Assembly (NCBI GenBank): GCA_021324445.1
Contig: JAJPJC010000210.1
Location: forward strand, 1-41,536
Direction of reading: 5' to 3'
Length of the DNA stretch: 41,536 nucleotides
Source: Isosphaeraceae bacterium
Lineage (GTDB): Bacteria; Planctomycetota; Planctomycetia; Isosphaerales; Isosphaeraceae
Below the pieces are notes generated by a model. That model did no database searches. It was not told where the DNA came from and saw nothing but the letters and a program-made list of their open reading frames with translations. Below are positions 27,417 through 35,632 of the stretch, piece by piece (within the stretch, counting starts at the first letter, position 1; every line of letters begins with the position of its first letter). Position numbers and translations under genes: made by a program.

Positions 27417-28534
27417 TCAATCCGAATCAACAAGGATTCTGTTGTCTATCGCTTCGGACAAGCCCAGCGACGACGGCACTCTCGGCACCAGCTCCGGTAG
27501 GGGAGAAAGTTGCCAGCGACGTTCCTCACCGTCATCGACTTCCGTCGCCGCGATCCCCTCGCGCCCGATCGCGCTCCACACCCGCGATCCCGTGGGGGTC
27601 TCGGCCGTCCGGCTCGCCTGGCCTGGGTACAACCCCGGCAGCTTCTTCCCCAACCGCTCCTGGCCGCGCCGCACCAGGACCTCAAACCACGTGAGCATCC
27701 GCAGCGCCAACCGCACCAGGTGGGCCAACCCCACGATCTGGTCATCGCGCCGCACCCACAAGGGATGAATCCCCAAGGGCCGATCCTTCAGCACGTGGAA
27801 ATTCCGCTCCAGAGTCCAGGCTCCGCGGTACGCCGCCACGGCTTCCTGCAACGACAGCCCCGCCTTCGGCATGTTCGTGACCTGGACCCGCCACCCCATC
27901 CGCGCCTCGCGGTGCCCGATCACCTCCGGCTTGCGTCGCACGGTCGCGATCTGATAGCGGATCTTCAACTCCGTCTTCTTGGGCCGCGCCGGCCGCCGCG
28001 CCCGCGTCCCACAGACCGCGTCCGACTCGTCTCCTCGCGGGTCCAGGCCGCCTCCAGCAAATCCGCGACCTCATGCTCGGCCAACACGGCCTGGACCGCC
28101 CGTTCCAGCTCCCAACCCGTGGTCAACTGGACCCGGCCCGGTCCCACCGGCGGGGTCAAGGCACGCACGGCCGCCTCAGCTTTCTCCAGTTGCCGCTCCA
28201 GAGCGCGCTTCCGCGTCTTCACCAGCGAATCGGAACGAAACACCTGGAGCCGCTCCTTCCAGGTCTGGGGCTGCTCGGCGATGCAGGCCGTCTGCTGGCG
28301 GGCAAACTCAGAGCCCACTCCGAGGAGATCGTCCCCCACACGGATGGGTATCAGCTTGGCGCGGCGTTCTCCGCTGACGGCATCCTCGATCCACTTGGCG
28401 GTGAAGCCGTCCTTGGTCGCCCCGGTCAACGGCAGCGGTGTGAGGTAGTCATCGTCGTGGGCGGCGATCGCGCCGCGGGTCTCCAGCACGGAAGCCACGA
28501 CGGATAGTGAAACCGCGGCACGAGACGGTATCAT
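27417..28534 (-). pseudogene. IS1634-type (IS4-superfamily DDE) transposase remnant
   Basis: On the minus strand the 5' part reads 'LETRGAIAAHDDDYLTPLPL', 'ERLQVFRSDSLVKTRKRALE' and 'WTREETSRTRSVGRGRGG'. After a frame change at about 27981-28005 it continues 'RPKKTELKIRYQIATVRRKP', 'NMPKAGLSLQEAVAAYRGAW', 'TLERNFHVLKDRPLGIHPLW' and 'RDDQIVGLAHLVRLALRML'. This is the C-terminal two thirds of an IS1634-like transposase, including the Y-(2)-R-(3)-E-like region 'YRGAWTLERNFHVLK' with the catalytic Glu. The N-terminal third with the first two catalytic Asp residues is missing. With a truncation and a frameshift it cannot be active. Confidence 0.82.
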
Positions 28535-28607
28535 GCAACGATGTTGACCAAGCCTATACAGGAGAAGAGGCCACCGGTACTGAATTCGGAGCCGAAAGGA
28601 ACCATCG

Positions 28608-28641
28608 ATTATCGTGATCGGTGCGATGTCAATTATCGTGA
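28608..28641. repeat. Direct repeats ATTATCGTGA
   Basis: ATTATCGTGA occurs at 28608-28617 and 28632-28641, 24 bases apart, beside the 5' break of the IS1634-type remnant. They could be transposase-binding iterons near a former IS end or residual insertion scars. No matching copy was found at the other end. Confidence 0.35.
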
Positions 28642-29218
28642 CCACTCTCACCACGACTTGATCTTGGTCTTGAGAGCGCCTCAAAGAACCCCCTGACCCG
28701 ACCCGCTGGTGGACCGTCACCCCCGATATCCTGTGGGGACCTTTTCCAGAAGGAGCTGGGAGGAGCGGGCGACCGCCGGGGGCTGCGCCGAGGCGCACAC
28801 CGTCCCCATCTCCCCACGGGGAGAAGGATGGCATGAGATTCGCTCGGATGAGACCGCGGGATCACCTGGCGCCTGCTCGGGGATCGACCTGATCAACGGC
28901 CGTGGCGCGGTGCGTCTCGTTTCCCCGGACGAACCCAAGCCTCAGTGGATCCTGTTCTGGGCGTCCGGCGGGACTCCCGCTCGATTTGACTGGTGCCGGA
29001 TTCGGACCTACGTGTTGATTGCCCCTATCGTCGTCGCCCGCCCTCGCGATCTCCGCCTCGGGGGGCGACCGCTCCCGGGGCCTGCCGACGCACCCGCTCG
29101 ACCGGAGATCCGCCGATCCCTCCCCGGACACATTCCGTCGCGCACTGCGAGAGCGGCACCCGAGAACTCGGACGCCGCGTGTCGGCCCTCGACACTTTGA
29201 GACCGCCGAGGAACCTCC
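28642..29218. other. 577-bp region without a supportable gene, upstream of lspA
   Basis: Several open frames exist on both strands but none has recognisable protein character or a good start. It contains a small hairpin TCCCC-ac-GGGGA near 28813. It must hold the lspA promoter, but I cannot point to a convincing -35/-10 pair. Confidence 0.4.
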
Positions 29219-29731
29219 ATGGCGACTTGTGATGCGAGCCTCTGTTGCCGCATGCGTTTTCTCCACATAGTCATACCCGTGCTCTTGATGGGTCTCCTGA
29301 CCGATCAAGCCAGCAAGTCCTGGGCGTCCCTCCGGGCAGCCGAACCCCGGATTCTCGTGCCGGGATACCTCGCGGCCTATTCGGTCCGGAACGCCGGGTC
29401 TCTTCTCGGATTCGGCGGCGATCAAGCCCGGACCAATACGGTCTTCGCCCTACTCAGCATGGCCTGCGCGACCCTGCTGGTACGGATCGCGTACGCGGTC
29501 CGGGGCCAGTTGCGGGAAGCCGACTGCCTGGCGGGGGCCCTGGTGCTCGCCGGCATCTTCGGCAACACGGTGGATCGCCTGGCCCTGGGCTACGTCCGGG
29601 ACTTCCTGGTGACCTGGGCCATCCCGACCCTCGCGTTCAACGTTGCCGACCTGCTCCTGGTCGTCGGGGTTGCCTCCCTCTTCATGGCCCGATACCGCGC
29701 CGGCGCCAGAGTTGGTCAGGCTTTGGCCTGA
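29219..29731 (+). CDS. lspA: Lipoprotein signal peptidase (signal peptidase II)
   Basis: This 170-residue membrane aspartyl protease cleaves the signal peptide of prolipoproteins after lipidation. Family marks are present in order: 'LTDQASKSWA' in the first helix region, 'SVRNAGSLLGF' (the usual N-xG-aaFG stretch), 'GALVLAGIFGNTVDRLALGY' with the first catalytic Asp, 'VRDFL', and 'AFNVADLLLVVGV' with the second catalytic Asp. Four TM helices are visible. The ATG at 29219 has GAGGA six bases upstream; a shorter start at 29252 would give 'MRFLHIVIPVLLMGLL'. The last residues 'GQALA-stop' are encoded by the arm of a palindromic repeat. Confidence 0.92.
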   Translation: MATCDASLCCRMRFLHIVIPVLLMGLLTDQASKSWASLRAAEPRILVPGYLAAYSVRNAGSLLGFGGDQARTNTVFALLSMACATLLVRIAYAVRGQLREADCLAGALVLAGIFGNTVDRLALGYVRDFLVTWAIPTLAFNVADLLLVVGVASLFMARYRAGARVGQALA

Positions 29732-29762
29732 CGCTCCGATCCGATCCGGCGAAAGCCCGACC
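29714..29762. repeat. Palindromic repeat of the GGTCAGGCTT family
   Basis: GGTCAGGCTTTGGCC (from 29714) pairs with GGCGAAAGCCCGACC (29748-29762) with two mismatches. The loop gctccgatccgat resembles that of the 21521-21579 hairpin. It overlaps the end of lspA and fills the 44-bp gap to the convergent epimerase-like gene, where it may serve as a shared terminator. Confidence 0.7.
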
Positions 29763-29775
29763 GACTTGAGAGCGA

Positions 29776-30651
29776 TCAGCGGTCGCGCAGCGCCGCCAGG
29801 GTGCCGCGGATGAAGCCGATGCTCTCGGCCACGCCGGGAATCGGATCCCTCAGGTCCTTCTCGTACTCAAGGCCGAGGTGGAAGCTGTAGCCGATGTTCA
29901 GGAGAGCCCGCAGGATCCCGCGGATATCGAGAACGCCCCGGCCCACTTCGACCGGCTGGGACCTTGCTTCCTTGCTCGAGAGGTCCTTGAGGTGCAGGTC
30001 GTGAAGGCGGGGAGCGCAGGTGCGGATCGCCTGCACGGGGTCGACTCCGCAACGGGCCGTGTGCCCCACGTCGATGCATACTCCAATCCGCGCGTCATGC
30101 TTCTGGATGGCCTCCCAGACGTCCAGGGGCGAAGGCCAGACCGTGTCTTCCGGCCCGTGGTTGTGGATGGCCAGCCTGAGATCGAACTCCTTGACCAGCT
30201 TGTCCAGGTACGGCAGGGAGGCCCGGGTCGGCTTGCAGACGATGGTGGGGATGCCGGCGTCGCGGGCGTATTCGAACGCGTTGCGAAGCTGAGCCGGGTC
30301 GTCGGTCATGTTGACGACGCCGCAGCTTAAGGGTGTGATGCCCGCGTCCCGGAACTTCTGGACGACCGCCTTGCGCTGTTCGGCGGTGCTCTTCATGGGC
30401 AGGTGAGCGTCCTTGATCGAGACATAGTTGACACCGACCCGGCGGACGCCCTGGATGGCGGCCTCCAGGGGCAGCCGGTTGAAGCTGTAGGAGGCGATGC
30501 CCACCTTGAGCCCCAGCCACGGGTCGGCGCGCGAGCCACCAGCCGGTTGGGCGTGGCTCGATGGGCTGAACCCCGCGAAAGGCGCCAGCGCGGTGCCCGA
30601 GGCAGCGAGTCCGACGAAACCTCTGCGGGAGATCGAAGGCCCAGGATCCAT
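29776..30651 (-). CDS. Tat-exported sugar phosphate isomerase/epimerase-like TIM-barrel protein
   Basis: This 291-residue protein has a Tat-type signal ('[20 protein letters not shown]') and then an AP-endonuclease-2/xylose-isomerase-like barrel: 'LGLKVGIASYSFNRLPLEAA', 'VNYVSIKDAHLP', 'LRLAIHNHGPEDTVWPSPLD', 'IGVCIDVGHTARCGVDPVQA', 'LHDLHLKDLSS' and 'FHLGLEYEKD'. The His, Asp and Glu residues at the strand ends match the family metal site. Planctomycetes encode many such exported proteins; substrates are mostly unknown. The ATG is supported by AGGAG six bases upstream. It converges on lspA. Confidence 0.92.
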   Translation of the reverse strand: MDPGPSISRRGFVGLAASGTALAPFAGFSPSSHAQPAGGSRADPWLGLKVGIASYSFNRLPLEAAIQGVRRVGVNYVSIKDAHLPMKSTAEQRKAVVQKFRDAGITPLSCGVVNMTDDPAQLRNAFEYARDAGIPTIVCKPTRASLPYLDKLVKEFDLRLAIHNHGPEDTVWPSPLDVWEAIQKHDARIGVCIDVGHTARCGVDPVQAIRTCAPRLHDLHLKDLSSKEARSQPVEVGRGVLDIRGILRALLNIGYSFHLGLEYEKDLRDPIPGVAESIGFIRGTLAALRDR

Positions 30652-30748
30652 GACCGGCTCCTGTCGTGGCGAAGGATCGAGTTGGGTCGATGCCAGCCCG
30701 ACCTAGAGGATAGTCAAGAATCGGAACGGGTGCCATGCCCATCTGCGC

Positions 30749-31192
30749 TCAGTTCGGCTCCGGAGGATCTGGCCAGACGGGTAGCCAAGGAAACCAGGCG
30801 GCCCACTCATACTTCCGCCGCATCCGCGCGCGATACGTGACGAGTTCCTCCCATTCCAATGCCTCGCGACGGGCAATTTGGAGAGCCGTTGGGGACAACT
30901 CCTCGATGCGCGGCCCTTCCCAGACGGCCAGCAAGTCTTTCGACCCCGGACGATTCGCCAGGGCAGTCACTACGCGGCTGGAGACCTGCCGCTGAATTCG
31001 GGTGCTCGAAGGCGGAGGCATTTGCATCATCTTGAGCGTCAGCCGAGCTCTCTGCTCCTTGGCGCTGTGGTCAACGGCCTTCAGCCCGTAGACCCTCGAC
31101 ATCCTCCAGCCCCATCGTCCGGACACGATCAACAGCGCGATCACGAGGACCAGGATCATCCACCTCCGGATCGTCATCCTGGGCAGTCGCAT
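30749..31192 (-). CDS. Small single-pass membrane protein, function unknown
   Basis: This ~147-residue protein starts at the ATG at 31190-31192, with GGGAG upstream. It begins 'MRLPRMTIRRWMILVLVIAL', one TM helix after a basic N-terminus, and ends 'YRARMRRKYEWAAWFPWLPV' then 'WPDPPEPN'. The 'TIRRWM-LV' opening and the 'YHARM--KYE-A---PWLPV-PDPP' ending recur in many small planctomycete proteins. I know of no function. Longer upstream extensions of the frame are not protein-like. Confidence 0.8.
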   Translation of the reverse strand: MRLPRMTIRRWMILVLVIALLIVSGRWGWRMSRVYGLKAVDHSAKEQRARLTLKMMQMPPPSSTRIQRQVSSRVVTALANRPGSKDLLAVWEGPRIEELSPTALQIARREALEWEELVTYRARMRRKYEWAAWFPWLPVWPDPPEPN

Positions 31193-31438
31193 GGCCCACT
31201 CCCGGATAGTCGAATCGGTAGGCCAACCGTTCCACGTCCCCCCATCGTCCCGCGCCCGGCCGCCCGCGGCAACTCTTCGTGACCCCTTGCCGATCATGGC
31301 TGTCCCGGCATCTCGAGTTACCGATCCCGTCTCATGACTACAGGTATCACCGACGGCCAGGGAACTGAGCGCCGGTCCCGGCGAGCCCGTCCGAGATCGG
31401 GCCACGACCCTCATCCTGGCCGAGCGGGCCAGGCAGGA

Positions 31439-31458
31439 TCAGATCCCGTTCAATCTGA
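31439..31458. promoter_or_regulatory. Dyad upstream of the 2-oxoacid dehydrogenase operon
   Basis: TCAGAT-cccgttca-ATCTGA is a perfect 6-bp dyad with an 8-base spacer, about 100 bp upstream of the E1 start. It is a plausible repressor or activator site for the E1-E2-SDR operon. There is no independent support. The rest of the 367-bp divergent region (31193-31559) shows nothing clear. Confidence 0.3.
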
Positions 31459-31559
31459 CCTGGTGCAACGGGCCCCGGCGTGCGTTAGAGTGGAGGGCCG
31501 GTAGGGCATCGGTCGGACCAGGGACCGGCCGGGACTGGCGACCAAGAGGCAACCGACTG

Positions 31560-33575
31560 ATGGCGACCGTGGTTTCCGGGGCGGGGCTGAAGGCCGAGCG
31601 GCTGCTGGGTCTCTACCGGCAGATGCAGACGATCCGGCGGTGCGAGGAGCACCTGGCGCGGGCGCATCAGCGGGGGCTGGTCCACGGCGCCTGCCACACC
31701 TATGTCGGCGAGGAGGCGATCGCGGTCGGGGTCTGCGCGCATCTGCGTGCCGACGATGTGGTCTTCAGCACGCACCGGGGTCATGGCCATGCGCTGGCCA
31801 AGGGGGTCGCGCCGCGGGCGCTGGCCGCCGAGCTCCTGGGCCGCGCGACCGGCTGCTCGCACGGCCGCGGCGGCAGCATGCACCTGTTCGCCCCCGAGGT
31901 CGGCTTGATGGGCACCAGCGGGATCGTCGGCCCGTGCATCCTCCAGGCCGCCGGCGCCGGCTACAGCTTCAAGCTGCTGGAATCCGATCGAGTCGCCGTG
32001 GCCTTCTTCGGTGACGGCGCGGTCAACAACGGCGCGTTCCACGAAGGGCTGAACATGGCCAGCATCTGGAAGCTGCCGGTCCTGTTCGTCTGCGAGAATA
32101 ACGAGTTCGCCACCGAGGTCCCCTTTCAATACGCCAGCGGCAACCCCGGCGTCGCCGGCCGGGCCGAATCGTATGGCTTGCCCGGGATCGAGGTCGACGG
32201 CAACGACGTGCTGGCCGTCTCGGAGGCTGCCCAGGAGGCCGTGACACGAGCCCGGAGGGGCGGGGGCGCCACCTTGATCGAGTGCAAGACGTATCGCACC
32301 CGGCCCCACGCCGAAGGCATGGGCGACTATACGTACCGGACCCGCGAGGAGGTCGAGCTCTGGAAGACCCGTTGCCCGATCCAGCGGCTCCGCCAGCTCC
32401 TCGTCGAGGAGTCCATGGCCGTCGAGGACGAGCTCCAGGCGATCGACCAGGAAGTCGAGTCCCAGATCGTCGAGGCGATCCAGTTTGCCGAGTCGAGCGC
32501 CTGGCCGGATCCCGCCACGGCGGCCGACCATGTTTACGCCCAGCCGGCCGGGGAGCCCAGAACGGTTCCGATCCGCAACTCGCCGCCACAGCCGGGAGGC
32601 CGCGAGCTGACGTTCATGAAGGCCACGCTCGAGGCCCTCTCGGAGGAGATGGCCAGGAATCCCCGGATCTTTGTCATGGGCGAGGGGATCGGCAAGCGGG
32701 GCGGCAACTTCGCGACGACGACCGGGCTGTTCGATCGGTTCGGACCGGTGCGCCTCTGCGACACGCCGATCTGCGAACGGGGGTTCACCGGTCTGGCCGG
32801 CGGCGCCGCCATGACCGGGACGCGCCCGGTGGTCGACTTCATGTTCATCGACTTTGCCCTCGACGCCGTCGGCGAGATCCTCAACCAGATCGCCAAGGTC
32901 CAGTACATGAGCCACGGGCGGATCGCGATGCCCGTGCTGCTGCGGGGCTGCGTCGGGATCGGGCACTCGGCCGCGACCCACCACTCGGGCAACTATTACG
33001 CGATGTTCGCCCACTTCCCGGGCCTGCGCGTGGTCCTCCCCTCGACGCCCTATGACGCCAAGGGGCTGCTCAAGCGCGCGCTCAACTGTCGCGATCCGGT
33101 CCTCTTCATCGAGCACCGCGAGGTGCTCAGCATCAAGGGACCTGTGCCGGAAGACGAGTACGAGATCGAGTTCGGCCGCGCGGCCGTCGTCCGCGAGGGG
33201 ACCGATGTGACAGTCGTCGCGCTGGCCAGGATGGTCCACGAAGCGTTGAAAGCCCGCGAGGTGCTCGAGCGGGAGGGAATCTCCCTGGAGCTGGTCGACC
33301 CGCGCACCATCGCGCCCCTGGACTTCGAGACGATCCACGAATCGGTTCGCAAGACCGGCCGGCTGCTGGTGGTCGACGAAGACTTCGCGCCGCTGGGCGT
33401 CGGTGCCGAGATCGCGGCCCGGATGGCGGATCTCGGGTTCGACGATCTCGATGCCCCGATCCGGCGACTCAACGGCGTGCACACCCCGACCCCGTACAGC
33501 CCCCCGCTCGAGGCCGCCGTCGTCCCCAATGCGGACGCGATCGCCCGCGCCGTCCGCGACCTGATCCGCGAGTGA
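31560..33575 (+). CDS. 2-oxoacid dehydrogenase E1, alpha-beta fusion (TPP-dependent)
   Basis: This 671-residue protein joins both E1 subunits in one chain. The alpha half (about 1-330) has 'QMQTIRRCEEHLARAHQRGL', 'YVGEEAIAVGV', 'FSTHRGHGHALAKG', the phosphate-loop-like 'GRGGSMHLF' and the TPP motif 'GDGAVNNGAFHEG' then 'NMASIWKLPVLFVCENN' (about 151-181). The beta half (from about 350) has 'VMGEGIGKRGGNFATTTGLF', 'DTPICERGFTGLAGGAAMTG', 'RPVVDFMFIDFALDAVGEIL' and 'LELVDPRTIAPLD'. It decarboxylates a 2-oxo acid and acylates E2; substrate may be pyruvate, acetoin or a branched-chain oxo acid. It heads an operon with E2 (10-bp gap) and an SDR. No E3 gene is nearby. Confidence 0.93.
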   Translation: MATVVSGAGLKAERLLGLYRQMQTIRRCEEHLARAHQRGLVHGACHTYVGEEAIAVGVCAHLRADDVVFSTHRGHGHALAKGVAPRALAAELLGRATGCSHGRGGSMHLFAPEVGLMGTSGIVGPCILQAAGAGYSFKLLESDRVAVAFFGDGAVNNGAFHEGLNMASIWKLPVLFVCENNEFATEVPFQYASGNPGVAGRAESYGLPGIEVDGNDVLAVSEAAQEAVTRARRGGGATLIECKTYRTRPHAEGMGDYTYRTREEVELWKTRCPIQRLRQLLVEESMAVEDELQAIDQEVESQIVEAIQFAESSAWPDPATAADHVYAQPAGEPRTVPIRNSPPQPGGRELTFMKATLEALSEEMARNPRIFVMGEGIGKRGGNFATTTGLFDRFGPVRLCDTPICERGFTGLAGGAAMTGTRPVVDFMFIDFALDAVGEILNQIAKVQYMSHGRIAMPVLLRGCVGIGHSAATHHSGNYYAMFAHFPGLRVVLPSTPYDAKGLLKRALNCRDPVLFIEHREVLSIKGPVPEDEYEIEFGRAAVVREGTDVTVVALARMVHEALKAREVLEREGISLELVDPRTIAPLDFETIHESVRKTGRLLVVDEDFAPLGVGAEIAARMADLGFDDLDAPIRRLNGVHTPTPYSPPLEAAVVPNADAIARAVRDLIRE

Positions 33576-33585
33576 GCGTGACGCC

Positions 33586-34836
33586 ATGGCCATCGCCATC
33601 ACCATCCCCCGGCTCGGCTGGAACATGGAGGAGGGGGTCTTCGTCGGCTGGCTCAAGGGAGACGGTGAGCCGATCCGCGCGGGCGACCCGCTGTTCACCC
33701 TGGAGGGTGAGAAAGCGACCCAGGACATCGAAGCGAATGACGCGGGCATCCTCCGGATCCCCCCGGCGGCTCCCAAGGACGGCGAACGCGTCGCCGTCGG
33801 CGCGGTGATCGGCTATCTGCTGGGTCCGGGGGAGGCCGACCCGGTCGTGGGCGACGCCCCGGTCGCTGAAGGCCGGCGTGCCGTCGCGGCGGCCTCGGTG
33901 GCGTCGGCGACATCGGCGGCTGAGCCCATCGAGCGTCGGGTTCGTCGCGACCGGCCGCGCAGTTCGCCGCTGGCCCGGCGGGTCGCGCGCGAGCTGGGCG
34001 TGGACTGGACGCAGCTCCAGGGCAGCGGCAGTACGGGCCGGATCCGCAAGGTCGACGTCCTGGGGGCTGTTCGCGACCGGGCTCAGGCTCGCCCCGCCGG
34101 CGCGCCGCCCCACCCGCCGCGCCCCGATGGCGCGGGTCCGGCGACGCCAGGGCGAACCGTCCCCATCGGGTCGATCCGCCGGACAATTGCGGCGCGGATG
34201 GTCGAGAGCCGTCGCACGACCGCCCCGGTGACCCTGACCACCACCGCCGATGCGACCAACCTGGTGAATCTCCGCGGGCAATTCCAGGCGGTCGCCCCCG
34301 AGGGCCGCGACCTGCCCGGCTACACCGACTTCCTCGTCAAGCTCACCGCGATGGCGCTGCGGGAGCACCCGGTGCTGAATGCCCGATGGGACGAGGATCG
34401 CCTCGTGATCCCCGACGAGCCGCAGATCGGGATCGCCGTCGACACGGAGGAGGGCCTGCTCGTCCCGGTGATCCGGGGCGCGGCGGCGCTTTCGCTCGGG
34501 CAAATCGTCGAGCGCTCGCGCGACCTCGTCCAGCGAGCCCGAGACGGACGGCTCCGAGCCGACGAGATGCAGGGGGGCACGTTCACCATCACCAACCTGG
34601 GCACCTTCGGGATCGAGACCTTCACCCCGATCATCAACCCGCCCGAGTGCGCCGTCCTGGGCCTGGGCCGGATCGCCCGGGAGCCGGTCATGGCCGGAGA
34701 CCAGGTGGTCGCCCGCGAGCGGATGCGCCTCAGCCTGACGTTCGACCACCGCATCGTCGACGGCGCGCCTGCGGCGCGATTCCTTCAGGCCCTGGTTCGA
34801 CTGATCGAGAATCCTGGACCGGCGTTGATCCCCTGA
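33586..34836 (+). CDS. Dihydrolipoamide acyltransferase (2-oxoacid dehydrogenase E2)
   Basis: This 416-residue E2 has one lipoyl domain with 'TLEGEKATQDIEA' (lipoyl Lys about 43) and an Ala/Pro-rich linker. The peripheral subunit-binding domain is 'SSPLARRVARELGVDWTQLQ' then 'GSGSTGRIRKVDV' (about 125-158). The catalytic domain has 'RRTIAARMVESRRTTAPVTL', 'GGTFTITNLGTFGIETFTPI' and the active site 'LTFDHRIVDGAPAARFLQAL' (His about 388). It forms the complex core that transfers the acyl group from E1 to CoA. It lies 10 bp after the E1 gene and 13 bp before the SDR gene. Confidence 0.95.
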   Translation: MAIAITIPRLGWNMEEGVFVGWLKGDGEPIRAGDPLFTLEGEKATQDIEANDAGILRIPPAAPKDGERVAVGAVIGYLLGPGEADPVVGDAPVAEGRRAVAAASVASATSAAEPIERRVRRDRPRSSPLARRVARELGVDWTQLQGSGSTGRIRKVDVLGAVRDRAQARPAGAPPHPPRPDGAGPATPGRTVPIGSIRRTIAARMVESRRTTAPVTLTTTADATNLVNLRGQFQAVAPEGRDLPGYTDFLVKLTAMALREHPVLNARWDEDRLVIPDEPQIGIAVDTEEGLLVPVIRGAAALSLGQIVERSRDLVQRARDGRLRADEMQGGTFTITNLGTFGIETFTPIINPPECAVLGLGRIAREPVMAGDQVVARERMRLSLTFDHRIVDGAPAARFLQALVRLIENPGPALIP

Positions 34837-34849
34837 TGGAGGCAACTCG

Positions 34850-35632
34850 ATGCGGTGCAACCTGTCGGGCAAGGTCAGTCTGGTGACCGGAGCGGCCCGG
34901 GGGATCGGCCGTTCGATCGCCGATCTCCTGGCGGCCAATGGCAGCCGGGTCGTCTACACCGACATCGACGAGTCGGGCGTCCGCGAGGCCGCGTCGGGCG
35001 TGCCGGGTGCGCTCGGTCAGGCGCTGGACGTCACGCGAACCGAGGAGATCGAGGCTGCCATCGATGGGATCGTCGCGAGCTGCGGGCGGCTGGACATCGT
35101 GGTCAACAACGCGGGCGTCAACACGATGGCCCATCGCGTGACGATCGACCAGTTCCCGCGCGAGGAGTGGGATCGCATCCTGGCCGTCGACCTGACGGGG
35201 CTGTACGACGTGAGCCGGTTCGCCGCCCGGGTGATGCGGGCGCAAGGCTCGGGGCGAATCATCAACATCGCCTCAATCGCGGGCTTGGTCCCCTTGCGCC
35301 TTCAGTGCGGCTTCGTGGCCGCGAAAGCGGGCGTGGTCAACCTGACCCGGGCCATGGCGATCGAGCTGGGCCCCCACGGCATCCTCGTCAATGCGATCGC
35401 CCCCGGCTCGACCCTGACCGAAGGCACGCGCCAGCTCTTCTACGGCGAAGGGGGGTTGTTCCACGACTCCGTCAAGCAGATGCTCGCTCACATCCCGCTC
35501 GGCCGACCCGCCGAGACGAAGGAGATCGCGGTCGCCGCACTGTTCCTGGCCGACCCGGAGAACAGTTACATGAACGGTCACATCCTGACCGTTGACGGCG
35601 GCTGGACGGCCGGATACACGAGGGAGTTCTGA
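34850..35632 (+). CDS. SDR family protein with Phe in place of the catalytic Tyr
   Basis: This 260-residue Rossmann protein has the NAD(P) motif 'TGAARGIG' (13-20), an Asp after beta-2 ('YTDID') suggesting NAD, 'NNAG' (86-89), Ser142 in 'NIASIAG' and Lys159. The expected Tyr of Y-x-x-x-K is Phe155 ('CGFVAAKAGVVN', codon TTC at 35312-35314). The C-terminus 'ENSYMNGHILTVDGGWTAGY' is standard. Reductase chemistry by the usual Tyr-Lys mechanism is therefore doubtful; a changed mechanism, a binding role or loss of activity are options. It ends the E1-E2 operon, and its stop abuts the stop of the convergent NagB-like gene. Confidence 0.93.
   Translation: MRCNLSGKVSLVTGAARGIGRSIADLLAANGSRVVYTDIDESGVREAASGVPGALGQALDVTRTEEIEAAIDGIVASCGRLDIVVNNAGVNTMAHRVTIDQFPREEWDRILAVDLTGLYDVSRFAARVMRAQGSGRIINIASIAGLVPLRLQCGFVAAKAGVVNLTRAMAIELGPHGILVNAIAPGSTLTEGTRQLFYGEGGLFHDSVKQMLAHIPLGRPAETKEIAVAALFLADPENSYMNGHILTVDGGWTAGYTREF

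Noticed and set aside
28862..29425. A 187-codon minus-strand frame overlapping lspA.
   Set aside because: It is antisense to a conserved lspA, rich in Arg/Gly/Ser, with no domain and no good start.
31485..33776. A 763-codon minus-strand frame opposite the E1 fusion.
   Set aside because: It is an antisense shadow; the plus strand encodes a fully conserved E1 enzyme.
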